DNA from: an uncultured Eubacterium sp. | GTDB lineage: Bacteria; Bacillota; Clostridia; Lachnospirales; Lachnospiraceae | Direction of reading: 5' to 3' | Length of the DNA stretch: 45,705 nucleotides | Assembly: GCA_910585745.1 (NCBI GenBank) | Contig: CAJUFM010000018.1 | Location: 1 to 45,705, forward strand | Shown here: piece by piece, positions 25,795 through 34,318 of the stretch | Layout of the letters: every line of letters begins with the position of its first letter | Numbering within the stretch: the first letter of the stretch is position 1 | Made by a program: the position numbers and the translations under genes | Notes under the pieces: model-generated | The model's input: only the letters and a program-made list of their open reading frames with translations | Database searches by the model: none | Told to the model about the DNA's origin: nothing

Positions 25795-26850
25795 ATGAGA
25801 CAATTTTTTTATAAATCCGGATTAATCGTTGTGATTCTGACTATGGTATCTGTATTGTTCAGTTTATGTGGAATCGCAGTAGTAAGACAAAAAAATATTT
25901 ATAAGCCAATACCAGGGATGTCATCGGACTATGTTATCCTATATCCTAAGAGTGGACAGCCTTCTGATTGCAGATATTATTCTGGGATTTTAAGAGAGAT
26001 CGGTGAATATCAGGTTAAAGGAATAAAGCTGCAGGGCGGGTGCGCCGTTGATCTGGGGAAATCAGAAAATAATGACATAAGGCTGCTGCGGGGAAGAGTT
26101 TTCTCGGCAGAAGAGTATGCCTCTGGAACAAACGTAGTTTTAGTGCGGGAAGATATGCTGAAGCTGTGCCGTCAGGAGAATAACCAGACATGGTTTCACA
26201 TTTATAATGCGGATTTTCTGGTAGTGGGGGTATATTCCAAAGGAAATATAAATGACAGAAGATCAAATAAATATCTGGTGAATTTATATGCAGAGGGGAT
26301 CATGGATCAGGTAGAAGGAAGTTATGGGTTCTGTGACAATGGGACGGAAAGTATCGCTGCTTTTTATACAGTATCTGAAAATGATAAAATGATCTATAAT
26401 AAGGCAGAAAATGAAACAGCTAAATTAAACCAGAACATGCAGAGCAGTATAAACGGGGCGATAGTGATGTATCTATCTGTCAGCTTTGTTGTCCTGCTAA
26501 ATATATTTTCAGCTATTTATATCTGGCTGCGGGGAAGACGCAAAGAAATTGTTCTTCGCAAATTGGCCGGGGCGGAAACCTGGCAGATCTTTTGGTGGAT
26601 TGTCAGGGAATTTATGATATTTGTGTTAGGAACTTTTGCCCTGGGAACGACGGTTATAAAGCTGTTTCTAGTCTTTCTTGGGCGTTGGGAATTTTCAGCC
26701 TCCATGATTGCCATATTTGGTACAGAAATGGAGTGGATGGGAATTCTGTTAGCATTGATAACAATTCTTTTCATCGGTTTTGCGATCATAAGTGTTGTTG
26801 TAGGAAAATATTTACGCAAAGAGATTATTCAATTAGTAAGGCAGGAATAG
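25795..26850 (+). CDS. FtsX/MacB-type ABC permease, subunit 2
   Basis: 351 residues with the same plan as its neighbour: an N-terminal helix (SGLIVVILTMVSVLFSLCGI), a MacB periplasmic-core-like domain (LLRGRVFSAEEYASGTNVVL, FLVVGVY), and three C-terminal helices. RRKEIVLRKLAGAETWQIFW is the family's coupling motif. The extracytoplasmic domain is shorter than in subunit 1. Two unlike half-size permeases imply a heterodimeric transporter. Start at 25795 behind AAAGGTAG. The ATPase begins 19 bases after its stop. Confidence 0.82.
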   Translation: MRQFFYKSGLIVVILTMVSVLFSLCGIAVVRQKNIYKPIPGMSSDYVILYPKSGQPSDCRYYSGILREIGEYQVKGIKLQGGCAVDLGKSENNDIRLLRGRVFSAEEYASGTNVVLVREDMLKLCRQENNQTWFHIYNADFLVVGVYSKGNINDRRSNKYLVNLYAEGIMDQVEGSYGFCDNGTESIAAFYTVSENDKMIYNKAENETAKLNQNMQSSINGAIVMYLSVSFVVLLNIFSAIYIWLRGRRKEIVLRKLAGAETWQIFWWIVREFMIFVLGTFALGTTVIKLFLVFLGRWEFSASMIAIFGTEMEWMGILLALITILFIGFAIISVVVGKYLRKEIIQLVRQE

Positions 26851-26869
26851 AAAGAGAGAGGTACGGAGT

Positions 26870-27550
26870 ATGTTGCTAAGATTAGAAGATATATCCAAGG
26901 TATACCGGAATAATGGAATACAGGTAGAGGCGCTGAAACATGTGGACCTGGAAATAGATGAGGGGGAGAGTGTTGCCATAATGGGGGCCTCCGGCTCAGG
27001 AAAGTCTACCCTGCTGAATGTAATGGGCTGTATGGATAAAGCAACAGGAGGAGAATATTACATAAATGATATAAATATCCGTAATTATTCTGACAAAAAA
27101 ATGGCAGGTTTGAGGAATGAGGTTTTCGGCTTTGTTATGCAGGATTTTGGACTGATTGAACGATGTACGGTGGAAAAGAATGTAATGCTGCCGTTATATT
27201 ATTCCAAAAAGCATAAAAAAGAAAAGAAAAAAAGAGTAGAAGAAATGCTGGACAAAGTGGGGCTTTTGGAGAAAAAACAGCAGCTGGCGATGCGGCTCTC
27301 CGGAGGTCAGAGGCAGAGGGTGGCGATCGCAAGGGCGTTAGTAAATGACGCCAGCATTTTATTGTGCGATGAGCCGACAGGAGCCCTGGATCAAAAAACG
27401 GGAAAAGAGATCATTGATATTTTTTCCGACATCAATCGTCAGGGGAAGACTGTTATTCTTGTGACACATGACCCAAATGTGGCAAAAAGCTGTCACCGGG
27501 TTTTAACTATATCGGATGGAGAGATTGTTACAGAACACATGGAACAATAG
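26870..27550 (+). CDS. ABC transporter ATP-binding protein (MacB/LolD/SalX type)
   Basis: 226 residues, complete nucleotide-binding domain: Walker A GASGSGKST (39-47), Q-loop Gln91 in VMQDFGLI, signature LSGGQRQR (143-150), Walker B ILLCDEPTGALD (163-174) and the switch histidine in VTHD (200). The PTGALD and MQDFGLIERCTVEKNVMLPL segments are typical of the type VII ABC group that includes bacteriocin exporters and immunity pumps (lactococcin 972 and lantibiotic types). It is last in the operon and powers the two permeases just upstream. No terminator is obvious after it. Confidence 0.92.
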   Translation: MLLRLEDISKVYRNNGIQVEALKHVDLEIDEGESVAIMGASGSGKSTLLNVMGCMDKATGGEYYINDINIRNYSDKKMAGLRNEVFGFVMQDFGLIERCTVEKNVMLPLYYSKKHKKEKKKRVEEMLDKVGLLEKKQQLAMRLSGGQRQRVAIARALVNDASILLCDEPTGALDQKTGKEIIDIFSDINRQGKTVILVTHDPNVAKSCHRVLTISDGEIVTEHMEQ

Positions 27551-27578
27551 AATGCAAGAAGCTTTTCTTATCCCGCTA

Positions 27579-27607
27579 TTGTAAAAAGGAGAAAAAAATG
27601 TTAAAAT
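27579..27607 (+). promoter_or_regulatory. Candidate thrC promoter
   Basis: TTGTAA (27579-27584), 17 bases, TAAAAT (27602-27607). It overlaps a tiny ATG-TTA-AAA-TAA frame (27598) that has a good AAAAGGAG ahead of it. Confidence 0.4.
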
Positions 27608-27662
27608 AAAAATCCTAATATGCGTTATTCAGTGAAAAGGATAGAAAGGACTGGTATTTGTT

Positions 27663-29144
27663 ATGAGTATCATGTATAAAAGTACAAGAAGCAATGGAGA
27701 TAAAGTGACAGCTTCCCAGGCGATCTTAAAAGGTCTGGCGGATGATGGCGGACTGTTTGTGCCGGATGGGATCCCGGAGCTGGAGACAGGTCTGGAAACC
27801 CTGGCGGATCTTTCCTATAAGGAGACAGCCTATGAAGTCATGAAACTGTTTTTATCCGATTTTACAAAAGAAGAGCTGATGTATTGTATTGATGGTGCTT
27901 ATGACGATAAATTTGATACAGAGCAGATCGCTCCCCTGGTGAAAAAAGACGGTGCTTATTATCTGGAGCTTTTTCATGGAAAAACCATTGCCTTCAAGGA
28001 TATGGCGCTCTCCATTCTGCCATATCTGATGACGACTTCGGCGAAGAAAAATGGAGTAAAAAATGAGATTGTCATTCTGACAGCTACCTCCGGAGATACC
28101 GGAAAGGCAGCGCTGGCAGGATTTGCGGATGTGCCGGGTACGAGCATCATTGTATTTTATCCGAAAAATGGCGTCAGCCCGATCCAGGAGAGGCAGATGC
28201 TGACACAGGCGGGAGAAAATACTCATGTGGTAGGCATCCTGGGAAATTTTGATGACGCCCAGACTGGCGTAAAGAAAATGTTTGGTTCCAAAGAACTGGC
28301 GGCGCAGATGAATGAAGCGGGATACCAGTTTTCATCGGCAAACTCCATCAATATCGGCCGTCTCGTTCCCCAGATCGTTTATTATGTGTACGCATATGGA
28401 CAGCTGTTAAAGCAGGGAGAGATTTCCTGCGGTGAGAAGATCAATGTGGTGGTTCCTACGGGGAACTTTGGAAATATACTGGCGGCATATTATGCCAAAA
28501 ATATGGGCATTCCCATCAATACACTGTATTGTGCGTCCAATGAAAATAAAGTATTATTTGACTTTTTCAATACTGGAAAATACGATAGAAAAAGAGAGTT
28601 TATCCTTACGACGTCTCCTTCCATGGATATTCTTATTTCCAGCAACTTAGAGAGGCTTATCTACCGCATAGCCGGTGAGGATGCCGCAAAGACGAAGGAG
28701 CTTATGGAGGCTCTGGCCAGTGACGGAGAGTACAGCATCACACCTGAGATGCGGGAAAAATTAGAAGACTTTACAGGTGGTTATGCTTCCGAAGAAGAGA
28801 CCCATGCCGCTATCAAACGGCTGTACGATAAGACTGGGTATATTATGGATACCCATACTGCGGTGGCAAGCGAGGTATATTATAAGAAGGCGGCGCAGAC
28901 AGGGATTAAGACTGTGATCGCTTCTACAGCGAGTCCATATAAATTTACGAGAAGCGTCATGAATGCCATTGACAGTAAGTATGACAGTCTGTCGGACTTT
29001 GAACTGGTGGACCAGCTGAAAGAAATCTCCGGTGTGGCTGTGCCTAAGGCTATTGAGGAAATCCGTTTTGCTAATATCCTTCATGATACCATCTGTGACA
29101 GATCAGAGATGGAGCAGACCGTAAAGAATATACTTGGAATTTAA
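27663..29144 (+). CDS. thrC: Threonine synthase
   Basis: 493 residues, a PLP enzyme that converts O-phosphohomoserine to threonine. The long (about 490-residue) form with N-terminal YKSTRSNGDKVTASQAILKG and DDGGLFVP. The PLP lysine is Lys112 in GKTIAFKDMALS; ATSGDTGKAALAG binds the cofactor phosphate, and VVPTGNFGNILAAYYAK and SSNLERLIYR are further family blocks. The first ATG is used; a second ATG three codons later is possible. hisA follows after 38 bases, probably in the same transcript. Return to ordinary metabolic genes here marks the end of the accessory operon. Confidence 0.95.
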   Translation: MSIMYKSTRSNGDKVTASQAILKGLADDGGLFVPDGIPELETGLETLADLSYKETAYEVMKLFLSDFTKEELMYCIDGAYDDKFDTEQIAPLVKKDGAYYLELFHGKTIAFKDMALSILPYLMTTSAKKNGVKNEIVILTATSGDTGKAALAGFADVPGTSIIVFYPKNGVSPIQERQMLTQAGENTHVVGILGNFDDAQTGVKKMFGSKELAAQMNEAGYQFSSANSINIGRLVPQIVYYVYAYGQLLKQGEISCGEKINVVVPTGNFGNILAAYYAKNMGIPINTLYCASNENKVLFDFFNTGKYDRKREFILTTSPSMDILISSNLERLIYRIAGEDAAKTKELMEALASDGEYSITPEMREKLEDFTGGYASEEETHAAIKRLYDKTGYIMDTHTAVASEVYYKKAAQTGIKTVIASTASPYKFTRSVMNAIDSKYDSLSDFELVDQLKEISGVAVPKAIEEIRFANILHDTICDRSEMEQTVKNILGI

Positions 29145-29182
29145 GCTGACGCAGGTCAGGCTGGATCGGAAGGGAAAAGCGA

Positions 29183-29962
29183 ATGAATTTCAGACCATGT
29201 ATCGATATTCATAACGGCAGGGTGAAGCAGATTGTCGGTGGAAGCCTGAGAGACACCGGGGATCAGGCGGATGAAAACTTTGTATCCCGGCTGTCTGCGG
29301 CGGATTATGCCAGATTGTACAGGGAGAAGGGGCTTTCAGGCGGTCATGTTGTCCTTCTCAACCCAGTGGGGAGCGAATACTATGAGGAAGACGTCAGTCA
29401 GGCGGAATCCGCCCTTAGGGAATATCCTGGCGGACTGCAGGTGGGGGGCGGTATCACCTGCGACAATGCCAGACATTTTCTGGAGGCAGGAGCCAGCCAT
29501 GTGATCGTCACTTCCTATGTGTTTTCAGGTGGGGAGATCCATTTTGAGAGACTGGAAAATCTTTTATATCTGGTGGGAAAAGAACATCTGGTTCTGGATC
29601 TGAGTTGTCGGAAAAAGGATGGGATTTACTATATTGTTACGGATCGGTGGCAGAATTTTACAAAACAGCCGCTGGATGAGGCGCTTATGAGCCGGCTCTG
29701 TGGATATTGTGATGAATTTCTTGTTCACGGCGTCAATGTAGAGGGAACCGGTGGCGGGATTGACCGGGGACTGGTGGAAATTCTTGCCCGGAATACAGAG
29801 ATTCCTATTACTTATGCCGGCGGCATCGGCAAGATGGAGGATCTGGAACTGCTGGAAGAGATATCTCAGGGGCGGATGGATTTTACCGTGGGAAGTGCCC
29901 TGGATCTTTTTGGTGGAACGTTAAAATTTGATGAAATTATTACAAAGTATAACAAATTATAA
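29183..29962 (+). CDS. hisA: HisA, eukaryotic-type ProFAR isomerase
   Basis: 259 residues, a TIM barrel catalysing the ProFAR to PRFAR isomerisation of histidine synthesis. The catalytic acids are likely Asp8 (RPCIDIHNGRVKQIVGG) and Asp139 (LVLDLSCRKKDG). The sequence follows fungal/plant HIS6 rather than common bacterial HisA: QIVGGSL, FVSRLSAADYARLYREKGL, LQVGGGIT, HVIVTSYVF, RWQNFT, EFLVHGVNVEGTGGGID, YAGGIGKMEDL and FTVGSALDLFGG all have counterparts in yeast His6. No other his gene is in the window. A terminator follows. Confidence 0.85.
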   Translation: MNFRPCIDIHNGRVKQIVGGSLRDTGDQADENFVSRLSAADYARLYREKGLSGGHVVLLNPVGSEYYEEDVSQAESALREYPGGLQVGGGITCDNARHFLEAGASHVIVTSYVFSGGEIHFERLENLLYLVGKEHLVLDLSCRKKDGIYYIVTDRWQNFTKQPLDEALMSRLCGYCDEFLVHGVNVEGTGGGIDRGLVEILARNTEIPITYAGGIGKMEDLELLEEISQGRMDFTVGSALDLFGGTLKFDEIITKYNKL

Positions 29963-29990
29963 AGAAAAAATATAGTAGAAAAAACAACGA

Positions 29991-30030
29991 AAATAGGCTG
30001 TTTCCTTGAGGGACAGTCTATTATTTTTGT
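29991..30030 (+). terminator. Terminator after hisA
   Basis: AATAGGCTGTTTCC (29992-30005) pairs with GGACAGTCTATT (30011-30022), then ATTTTTGT. Confidence 0.75.
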
Positions 30031-30038
30031 AAAAGGGG

Positions 30039-30066
30039 TTGATTTTTTTAAAATCCATGATATAAT
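30039..30066 (+). promoter_or_regulatory. Promoter of the second SleB-like hydrolase
   Basis: TTGATT (30039-30044), 16 bases, consensus TATAAT (30061-30066). The leader is about 93 bases long. Confidence 0.6.
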
Positions 30067-30165
30067 ATGTTACATATTTGTTACAAAATGTAGCGGATAA
30101 TATTACGTAATCTGTTTGAATATTAAGAAAAAAATCAGACGATTACAAAAAAGCAGGAGATACTC

Positions 30166-30657
30166 ATGAATTCAAAAAAAGCATTCAAGATTATTATACC
30201 ATTTGTTTTTGCAGTTGCATTAAGCGTATTGCTTATGGGGACAACGGCAGAGGCAGCGAAGAAACCTTATACGGACAAAGATTTAAAGTATATGGCAGCG
30301 ATCATTTACTGTGAGGCGGGCAACCAGTCTTACGCAGGAAAAGTAGCAGTGGGATGTGTGGTTATGAACCGGGTAAAATCTTCAAGGTTCCCCAATACGG
30401 TGTTGCGGGTGATCAAGCAGAAGGGACAGTTCAGTCCAGTGCGTCAGGGTAAGTTTTCCAGAGAGGTCCGTAACGTAAATAGAGGAAAATACTCTTATGG
30501 TGCAAGAAGAAGCTGCATGAAGGCAGCACAGGAAGTACTGGAAGGTCAGAGAAGCGTGACCTATAAAGGAAGAAAACTCAGCATGAGAAGATATCATTTC
30601 TTCAGTGGAAGATTATCCCGTCCGAAACTTAGGATCGGGGGCCATCAGTTCAAATAA
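30166..30657 (+). CDS. Secreted SleB-like cell wall hydrolase (second copy)
   Basis: 163 residues. A clear signal peptide (FKIIIPFVFAVALSVLLMG, cut after TAEA) leads almost directly into one Hydrolase_2 domain: MAAIIYCEAGNQSYAGKVAV, GCVVMNRVKSSRFPNTVLRV and FSPVRQGKF, with the glutamate of CEAG as likely catalytic residue. It shares the domain with the 19601 gene but lacks the charged spacer, so the two are paralogues with different architecture. Flanked by its own promoter and terminator, hence monocistronic. Confidence 0.87.
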   Translation: MNSKKAFKIIIPFVFAVALSVLLMGTTAEAAKKPYTDKDLKYMAAIIYCEAGNQSYAGKVAVGCVVMNRVKSSRFPNTVLRVIKQKGQFSPVRQGKFSREVRNVNRGKYSYGARRSCMKAAQEVLEGQRSVTYKGRKLSMRRYHFFSGRLSRPKLRIGGHQFK

Positions 30658-30681
30658 TAAGGGAATACATTAGATAAGGAA

Positions 30682-30736
30682 AAAGGCAGCCGTCTTTGCA
30701 CAAGTTCGCTTGCAGGCAAAGGCAGCTGCCTTTATA
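30682..30736 (+). terminator. Terminator between the SleB-like and GH25 genes
   Basis: AAAGGCAGC (30682-30690) pairs with GCTGCCTTT (30725-30733); inner CTTTGC/GCAAAG pairing extends the stem. The T-tail is short. Confidence 0.65.
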
Positions 30737-30846
30737 ATAGTGACTGAGTAGCAGTATTGTGATAAAATAAGTTCTGACGAATTTATTAGCAAGTTGTTTC
30801 ACAACATTGGATGCACAAAAAACACGCGCAGAAAGGAGGAGTCTTT

Positions 30847-31602
30847 ATGGGTAAAAAAATGATTGGGATCATATCTGTGGCATTGGTGATTCTGCTTTTG
30901 GCAGCAGGCATCCTGATAGGTGCAAAAATATTTTCCATTACTCCTTTTCTGGCGAAGGGCTACGAGATGCAGGGGGTGGATGTCTCCCATTACCAGGGGG
31001 AGATTGACTGGAGCAGAATAGAGGAGCAGGGAATACAGTTTGCCTATATAAAAGCAACAGAGGGAAGCCATTCTGTGGATGCGGCATTCCAGCAGAACTG
31101 GCATGAGATATCCCGGACAGGTTTGTATGCGGGTGCCTATCATTTTTTCAGTTTTGACAGTGCGGGAGAGGATCAGGCATACCATTTTATCAATACCGTA
31201 GGAGAGCTGCAGGGAAAATTGATCCCGGCTGTTGATGTAGAATATTATGGTGACAAGGAGAAAAATCCTCCAGATAAAGAAAGTCTGTGCAGGGAACTGC
31301 AGGCGATGCTGGATAAGCTTGAGAAACAATATGGTGTGAAGCCAGCCATATATACTACATATCCTGTGTATTATCGCTATTTAAATGAAGAGTTTGTAGA
31401 ATATCCTCTATGGATAAGAAATGTGTATTTTTCTCCCAACATGGATATGAGGGGAAAATGGACCATGTGGCAGTATTCGGACACTGCAGAACTGGATGGA
31501 TATGAAGGAGAGGAACTATTCATAGACCGGGACGTGTATTCCGGTACAGCTCAGGAGTGGAAAGAGAAAATGTGTCTTCCGATCCTTGATTTTACTGATT
31601 GA
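30847..31602 (+). CDS. GH25 lysozyme (1,4-beta-N-acetylmuramidase)
   Basis: 251 residues from the ATG 6 bases after GGAGGAG. One N-terminal membrane segment (IGIISVALVILLLAAGILIG) anchors or exports it. The GH25 domain shows GVDVSHYQGEIDW (Asp45), FAYIKATEGSHSVD, AGAYHFFSF and the catalytic DVE of IPAVDVEYYG (Asp130, Glu132), ending with WTMWQYSD and DRDVYSG. GH25 enzymes cut the glycan strand between MurNAc and GlcNAc. No wall-binding repeats are attached. A longer frame from 30811 lacks a ribosome site. The glnS promoter overlaps its stop codon. Confidence 0.92.
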   Translation: MGKKMIGIISVALVILLLAAGILIGAKIFSITPFLAKGYEMQGVDVSHYQGEIDWSRIEEQGIQFAYIKATEGSHSVDAAFQQNWHEISRTGLYAGAYHFFSFDSAGEDQAYHFINTVGELQGKLIPAVDVEYYGDKEKNPPDKESLCRELQAMLDKLEKQYGVKPAIYTTYPVYYRYLNEEFVEYPLWIRNVYFSPNMDMRGKWTMWQYSDTAELDGYEGEELFIDRDVYSGTAQEWKEKMCLPILDFTD

Positions 31603-31627
31603 AATCTCCCTCCGTATGTGGTATCAT
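31599..31627 (+). promoter_or_regulatory. glnS promoter
   Basis: TTGAAA (31599-31604), overlapping the preceding stop codon, then 17 bases and TATCAT (31622-31627). Confidence 0.6.
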
Positions 31628-31663
31628 ATACAATATATGTGTATTAAGGAGGCTTTTTCAGCG

Positions 31664-33340
31664 ATGGCAGAACAGAAAGAGGAAGAGATCATTTCTAAAA
31701 ATTTTATTGAGCAGGAGATCGAAAAGGATCTGGAAGCAGGTAATTATAAAGATATTATGACAAGATTTCCGCCGGAGCCAAATGGATACTTACATATTGG
31801 ACATGCCAAATCCATAATTTTAAATCAGGGGCTGGCAAAGAAATACGGAGGAACATTTAATCTGAGGTTTGATGATACAAATCCTCAGAAGGAAGAGGAA
31901 GAATTTGTACATTCTATTCTTGAAGATGTGAAGTGGATCTGTGGAGGAGAAACTCCCCCGGTATACTTCGCTTCGGATTATTTTGACAAAATGTTTGAGT
32001 GTGCCGTGAAGCTGATCAAGAAAGGAAAGGCCTATGTGTGCGACCTGACGCCGGATCAGATTCGGGAGTACCGCGGGACTTTGACAGAGCCGGGAAAGAA
32101 CAGTCCTTACCGGGAGCGTTCTGTAGAGGAGAATCTGGATCTGTTCATGGGGATGAAAAACGGAGAGTACAGAGACGGAGAAAGGGTTCTCCGGGCGAAA
32201 ATAGATATGTCATCGCCGAATATGAATATGCGTGATCCGATCCTTTACCGGGTGGCTCATGTCAGCCATCACAACACCGGGGATAAGTGGTGCATTTATC
32301 CAATGTATGACTTTGCACATCCCATCGAGGATGCAGTGGAGGGGATCAGCCATTCGATCTGTACGCTGGAATTTGAGGACCATAGATCACTTTATGACTG
32401 GGTGGTGCGGGAATGCGAGTTTGAGATACCGCCGAGGCAGATTGAGTTTGCGAAAATGTACCTGACCAATGTGATCACCGGGAAAAGATATATTAAAAAA
32501 CTGGTGGAAGATGGCATCGTGGATGGCTGGGATGATCCCCGTCTGGTATCCATAACAGCACTGAGGCGCCGCGGATTTACAGCTTCTTCCATACGCAAGT
32601 TTATGGAGCTTGCCGGAGTGTCTAAGAGCAACAGTTCTGTTGATTATGCGATGCTGGAATACTGTATCCGTGAGGATCTGAAAATGACGCAGCCCCGGAT
32701 GATGGCGGTTCTTGATCCGGTAAAACTTGTGATCACCAATTATCCAGAGGGACAGGTAGAATATCTGGATGTACCGAATAATCAGGAAAATCCAGAGATG
32801 GGTACGAGAAAGGTGCCTTTTGCCAGGGAACTTTACATCGAGAGAGAAGATTTTATGATCGAACCTCCGAGAAAATATTTCCGGCTGTTTCCGGGAAATG
32901 AAGTCCGGCTGATGAGTGCATATTTTGTAAAATGTGAGGATTATGTCACAGATGAGAAGGGCAATGTGACTGAGGTGCATTGTACTTATGATCCTGAGAC
33001 AAAGAGCGGTCTTGGCTTTACCGGAAGGAAGGTAAAGGGGACGATCCACTGGGTTGCTGCACCGACAGCGGGTACAGCGGAGATACGCCTGTATGAAAAT
33101 CTTGTGGATGAAGAAAAGGGTGTTTATAATGAAGACGGATCAGTAAATATCAATCCGGATTCTTTAAAGGTTTTAGAGGAATGTTATGTGGAGCCGGCGT
33201 TGCTGGATGTGGAGCCGGGAGATAAATTCCAGTTTATGAGAAATGGCTATTTTAATGTGGACTCTAAGGATACGACAGCAGAACATAAGGTATTTAACCG
33301 AATTGTTTCGCTTAAGAGTTCTTACCGTCCCGGGAAATAG
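31664..33340 (+). CDS. glnS: Glutaminyl-tRNA synthetase
   Basis: 558 residues, class I synthetase charging tRNA-Gln. RFPPEPNGYLHIGHAKSI has the HIGH motif (44-47). RFDDTNP, CDLTPDQIREYRG, PMYDFAHPIEDAVEGISHS and GWDDPRLVSITALRRRGFT follow; the C-terminal beta-barrel anticodon domain is complete to GDKFQFMRNGYFNVDSKD. The loop that in the E. coli enzyme reads MSKR is ITGKR here, so the KMSKS-type motif is relaxed. Start at 31664 behind AAGGAGG; an ATG at 31586 lies within GH25. Presence of GlnRS implies direct Gln-tRNA charging, although many clostridia also keep GatCAB. Confidence 0.94.
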   Translation: MAEQKEEEIISKNFIEQEIEKDLEAGNYKDIMTRFPPEPNGYLHIGHAKSIILNQGLAKKYGGTFNLRFDDTNPQKEEEEFVHSILEDVKWICGGETPPVYFASDYFDKMFECAVKLIKKGKAYVCDLTPDQIREYRGTLTEPGKNSPYRERSVEENLDLFMGMKNGEYRDGERVLRAKIDMSSPNMNMRDPILYRVAHVSHHNTGDKWCIYPMYDFAHPIEDAVEGISHSICTLEFEDHRSLYDWVVRECEFEIPPRQIEFAKMYLTNVITGKRYIKKLVEDGIVDGWDDPRLVSITALRRRGFTASSIRKFMELAGVSKSNSSVDYAMLEYCIREDLKMTQPRMMAVLDPVKLVITNYPEGQVEYLDVPNNQENPEMGTRKVPFARELYIEREDFMIEPPRKYFRLFPGNEVRLMSAYFVKCEDYVTDEKGNVTEVHCTYDPETKSGLGFTGRKVKGTIHWVAAPTAGTAEIRLYENLVDEEKGVYNEDGSVNINPDSLKVLEECYVEPALLDVEPGDKFQFMRNGYFNVDSKDTTAEHKVFNRIVSLKSSYRPGK

Positions 33341-33452
33341 TTTGACGGTTATGTAATACAGATGAAATATAAACTATGCAAATATTGTGACAGGGCGCTG
33401 CCTGCACAGACATTGCGTATATAAAAATTGCAGCGCAGAAATGAGGGTAAGT

Positions 33453-34295
33453 ATGAGTAATTTATTTGCTGGTCTGGAGAGTCTGGGACTTAATATCAAA
33501 AAAGACATTGATGTATATGAAGAGGAAAAAAAGGAGACAAATAGCGGTCAGGAACATGATAATAAGCCGAAGGAGATGGCAGAAGAGGATCTGCTCTTTG
33601 ATAAATCTTATACCTGTCCGGTATGCGATTCTGAATTTAAGTGTAAGATGGTTCGTACAGGGAAGGCAAAGCTGGTGTCGGCGGATACGGATCTGCGTCC
33701 TAAGTATCAGGGGATCGATCCATTAAAGTACGATGCGATCCTGTGCCCCAAATGCGGGTATGCTTCTCTGAACCGGTATTTTAACTTTGTGATGTCTTCC
33801 CAGTCAAAATTGATCAAGGAACAGATTTCACAAAATTTTAAATATGAATCAGAGGAAGATAAGGTATACTCCTATGATGAGGCAATCATGAGATATAAAA
33901 TGGCGCTATTGAACACGGTAGTAAAGAAGGGAAAGACCAGTGAGCGCGCTTATACCTGCCTGAAGCTGGCATGGCTGTTCCGTGGCAAGAGGGAAGAGGC
34001 GCTGAGAAATGGTGCGTCAAAAGAGGATGTGGCAGAGGATTTAAAAGAGGAGCTTCAGTTTTTGGAGAGCGCCCACGAGGGATTTGAGGCAGCATTTTCA
34101 AAGGAAGCCTTTCCGATGTGCGGCATGGATCAGTATACGGTGATGTACATGGTAGCAGAGCTTGCCAGACGTATCGGTAATAATGAAGAGGCGAAGCGCT
34201 GGGTGTCCAAGGTGCTGGTGGCAAGAGATGCCAACAAGCGTATTAAGGATAAAGCGCTTGCTCTGAAGGAATTGCTTCAGGACGTGGATGAATAA
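33453..34295 (+). CDS. DUF2225 protein with zinc-ribbon cysteines
   Basis: 280 residues. A charged N-terminal stretch leads to two CxxC pairs, TCPVCDSEF (Cys55, Cys58) and LCPKCGYASLNRYF (Cys98, Cys101), which fit one zinc site and define DUF2225. The rest is alpha-helical and TPR-like (YDEAIMRYKMALLNTVVKKG, RAYTCLKLAWLFRG, YMVAELARRIGNNEEAKRWV). The function is unknown; zinc binding and scaffolding are inferred. The start at 33453 has GAGGG ahead. A 7-bp inverted repeat GCGCTGC/GCAGCGC (33395-33436) lies in the leader. The next gene starts 23 bases later. Confidence 0.85.
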   Translation: MSNLFAGLESLGLNIKKDIDVYEEEKKETNSGQEHDNKPKEMAEEDLLFDKSYTCPVCDSEFKCKMVRTGKAKLVSADTDLRPKYQGIDPLKYDAILCPKCGYASLNRYFNFVMSSQSKLIKEQISQNFKYESEEDKVYSYDEAIMRYKMALLNTVVKKGKTSERAYTCLKLAWLFRGKREEALRNGASKEDVAEDLKEELQFLESAHEGFEAAFSKEAFPMCGMDQYTVMYMVAELARRIGNNEEAKRWVSKVLVARDANKRIKDKALALKELLQDVDE

Positions 34296-34318
34296 TAAAA
34301 GGACGGAGAGTTTAGAAC

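Noticed and set aside
27598..27609. Three-codon frame ATG-TTA-AAA-TAA before thrC with a good ribosome site
   Set aside because: Too short to support as a gene and overlapping a possible -10 box; noted only in the promoter entry.
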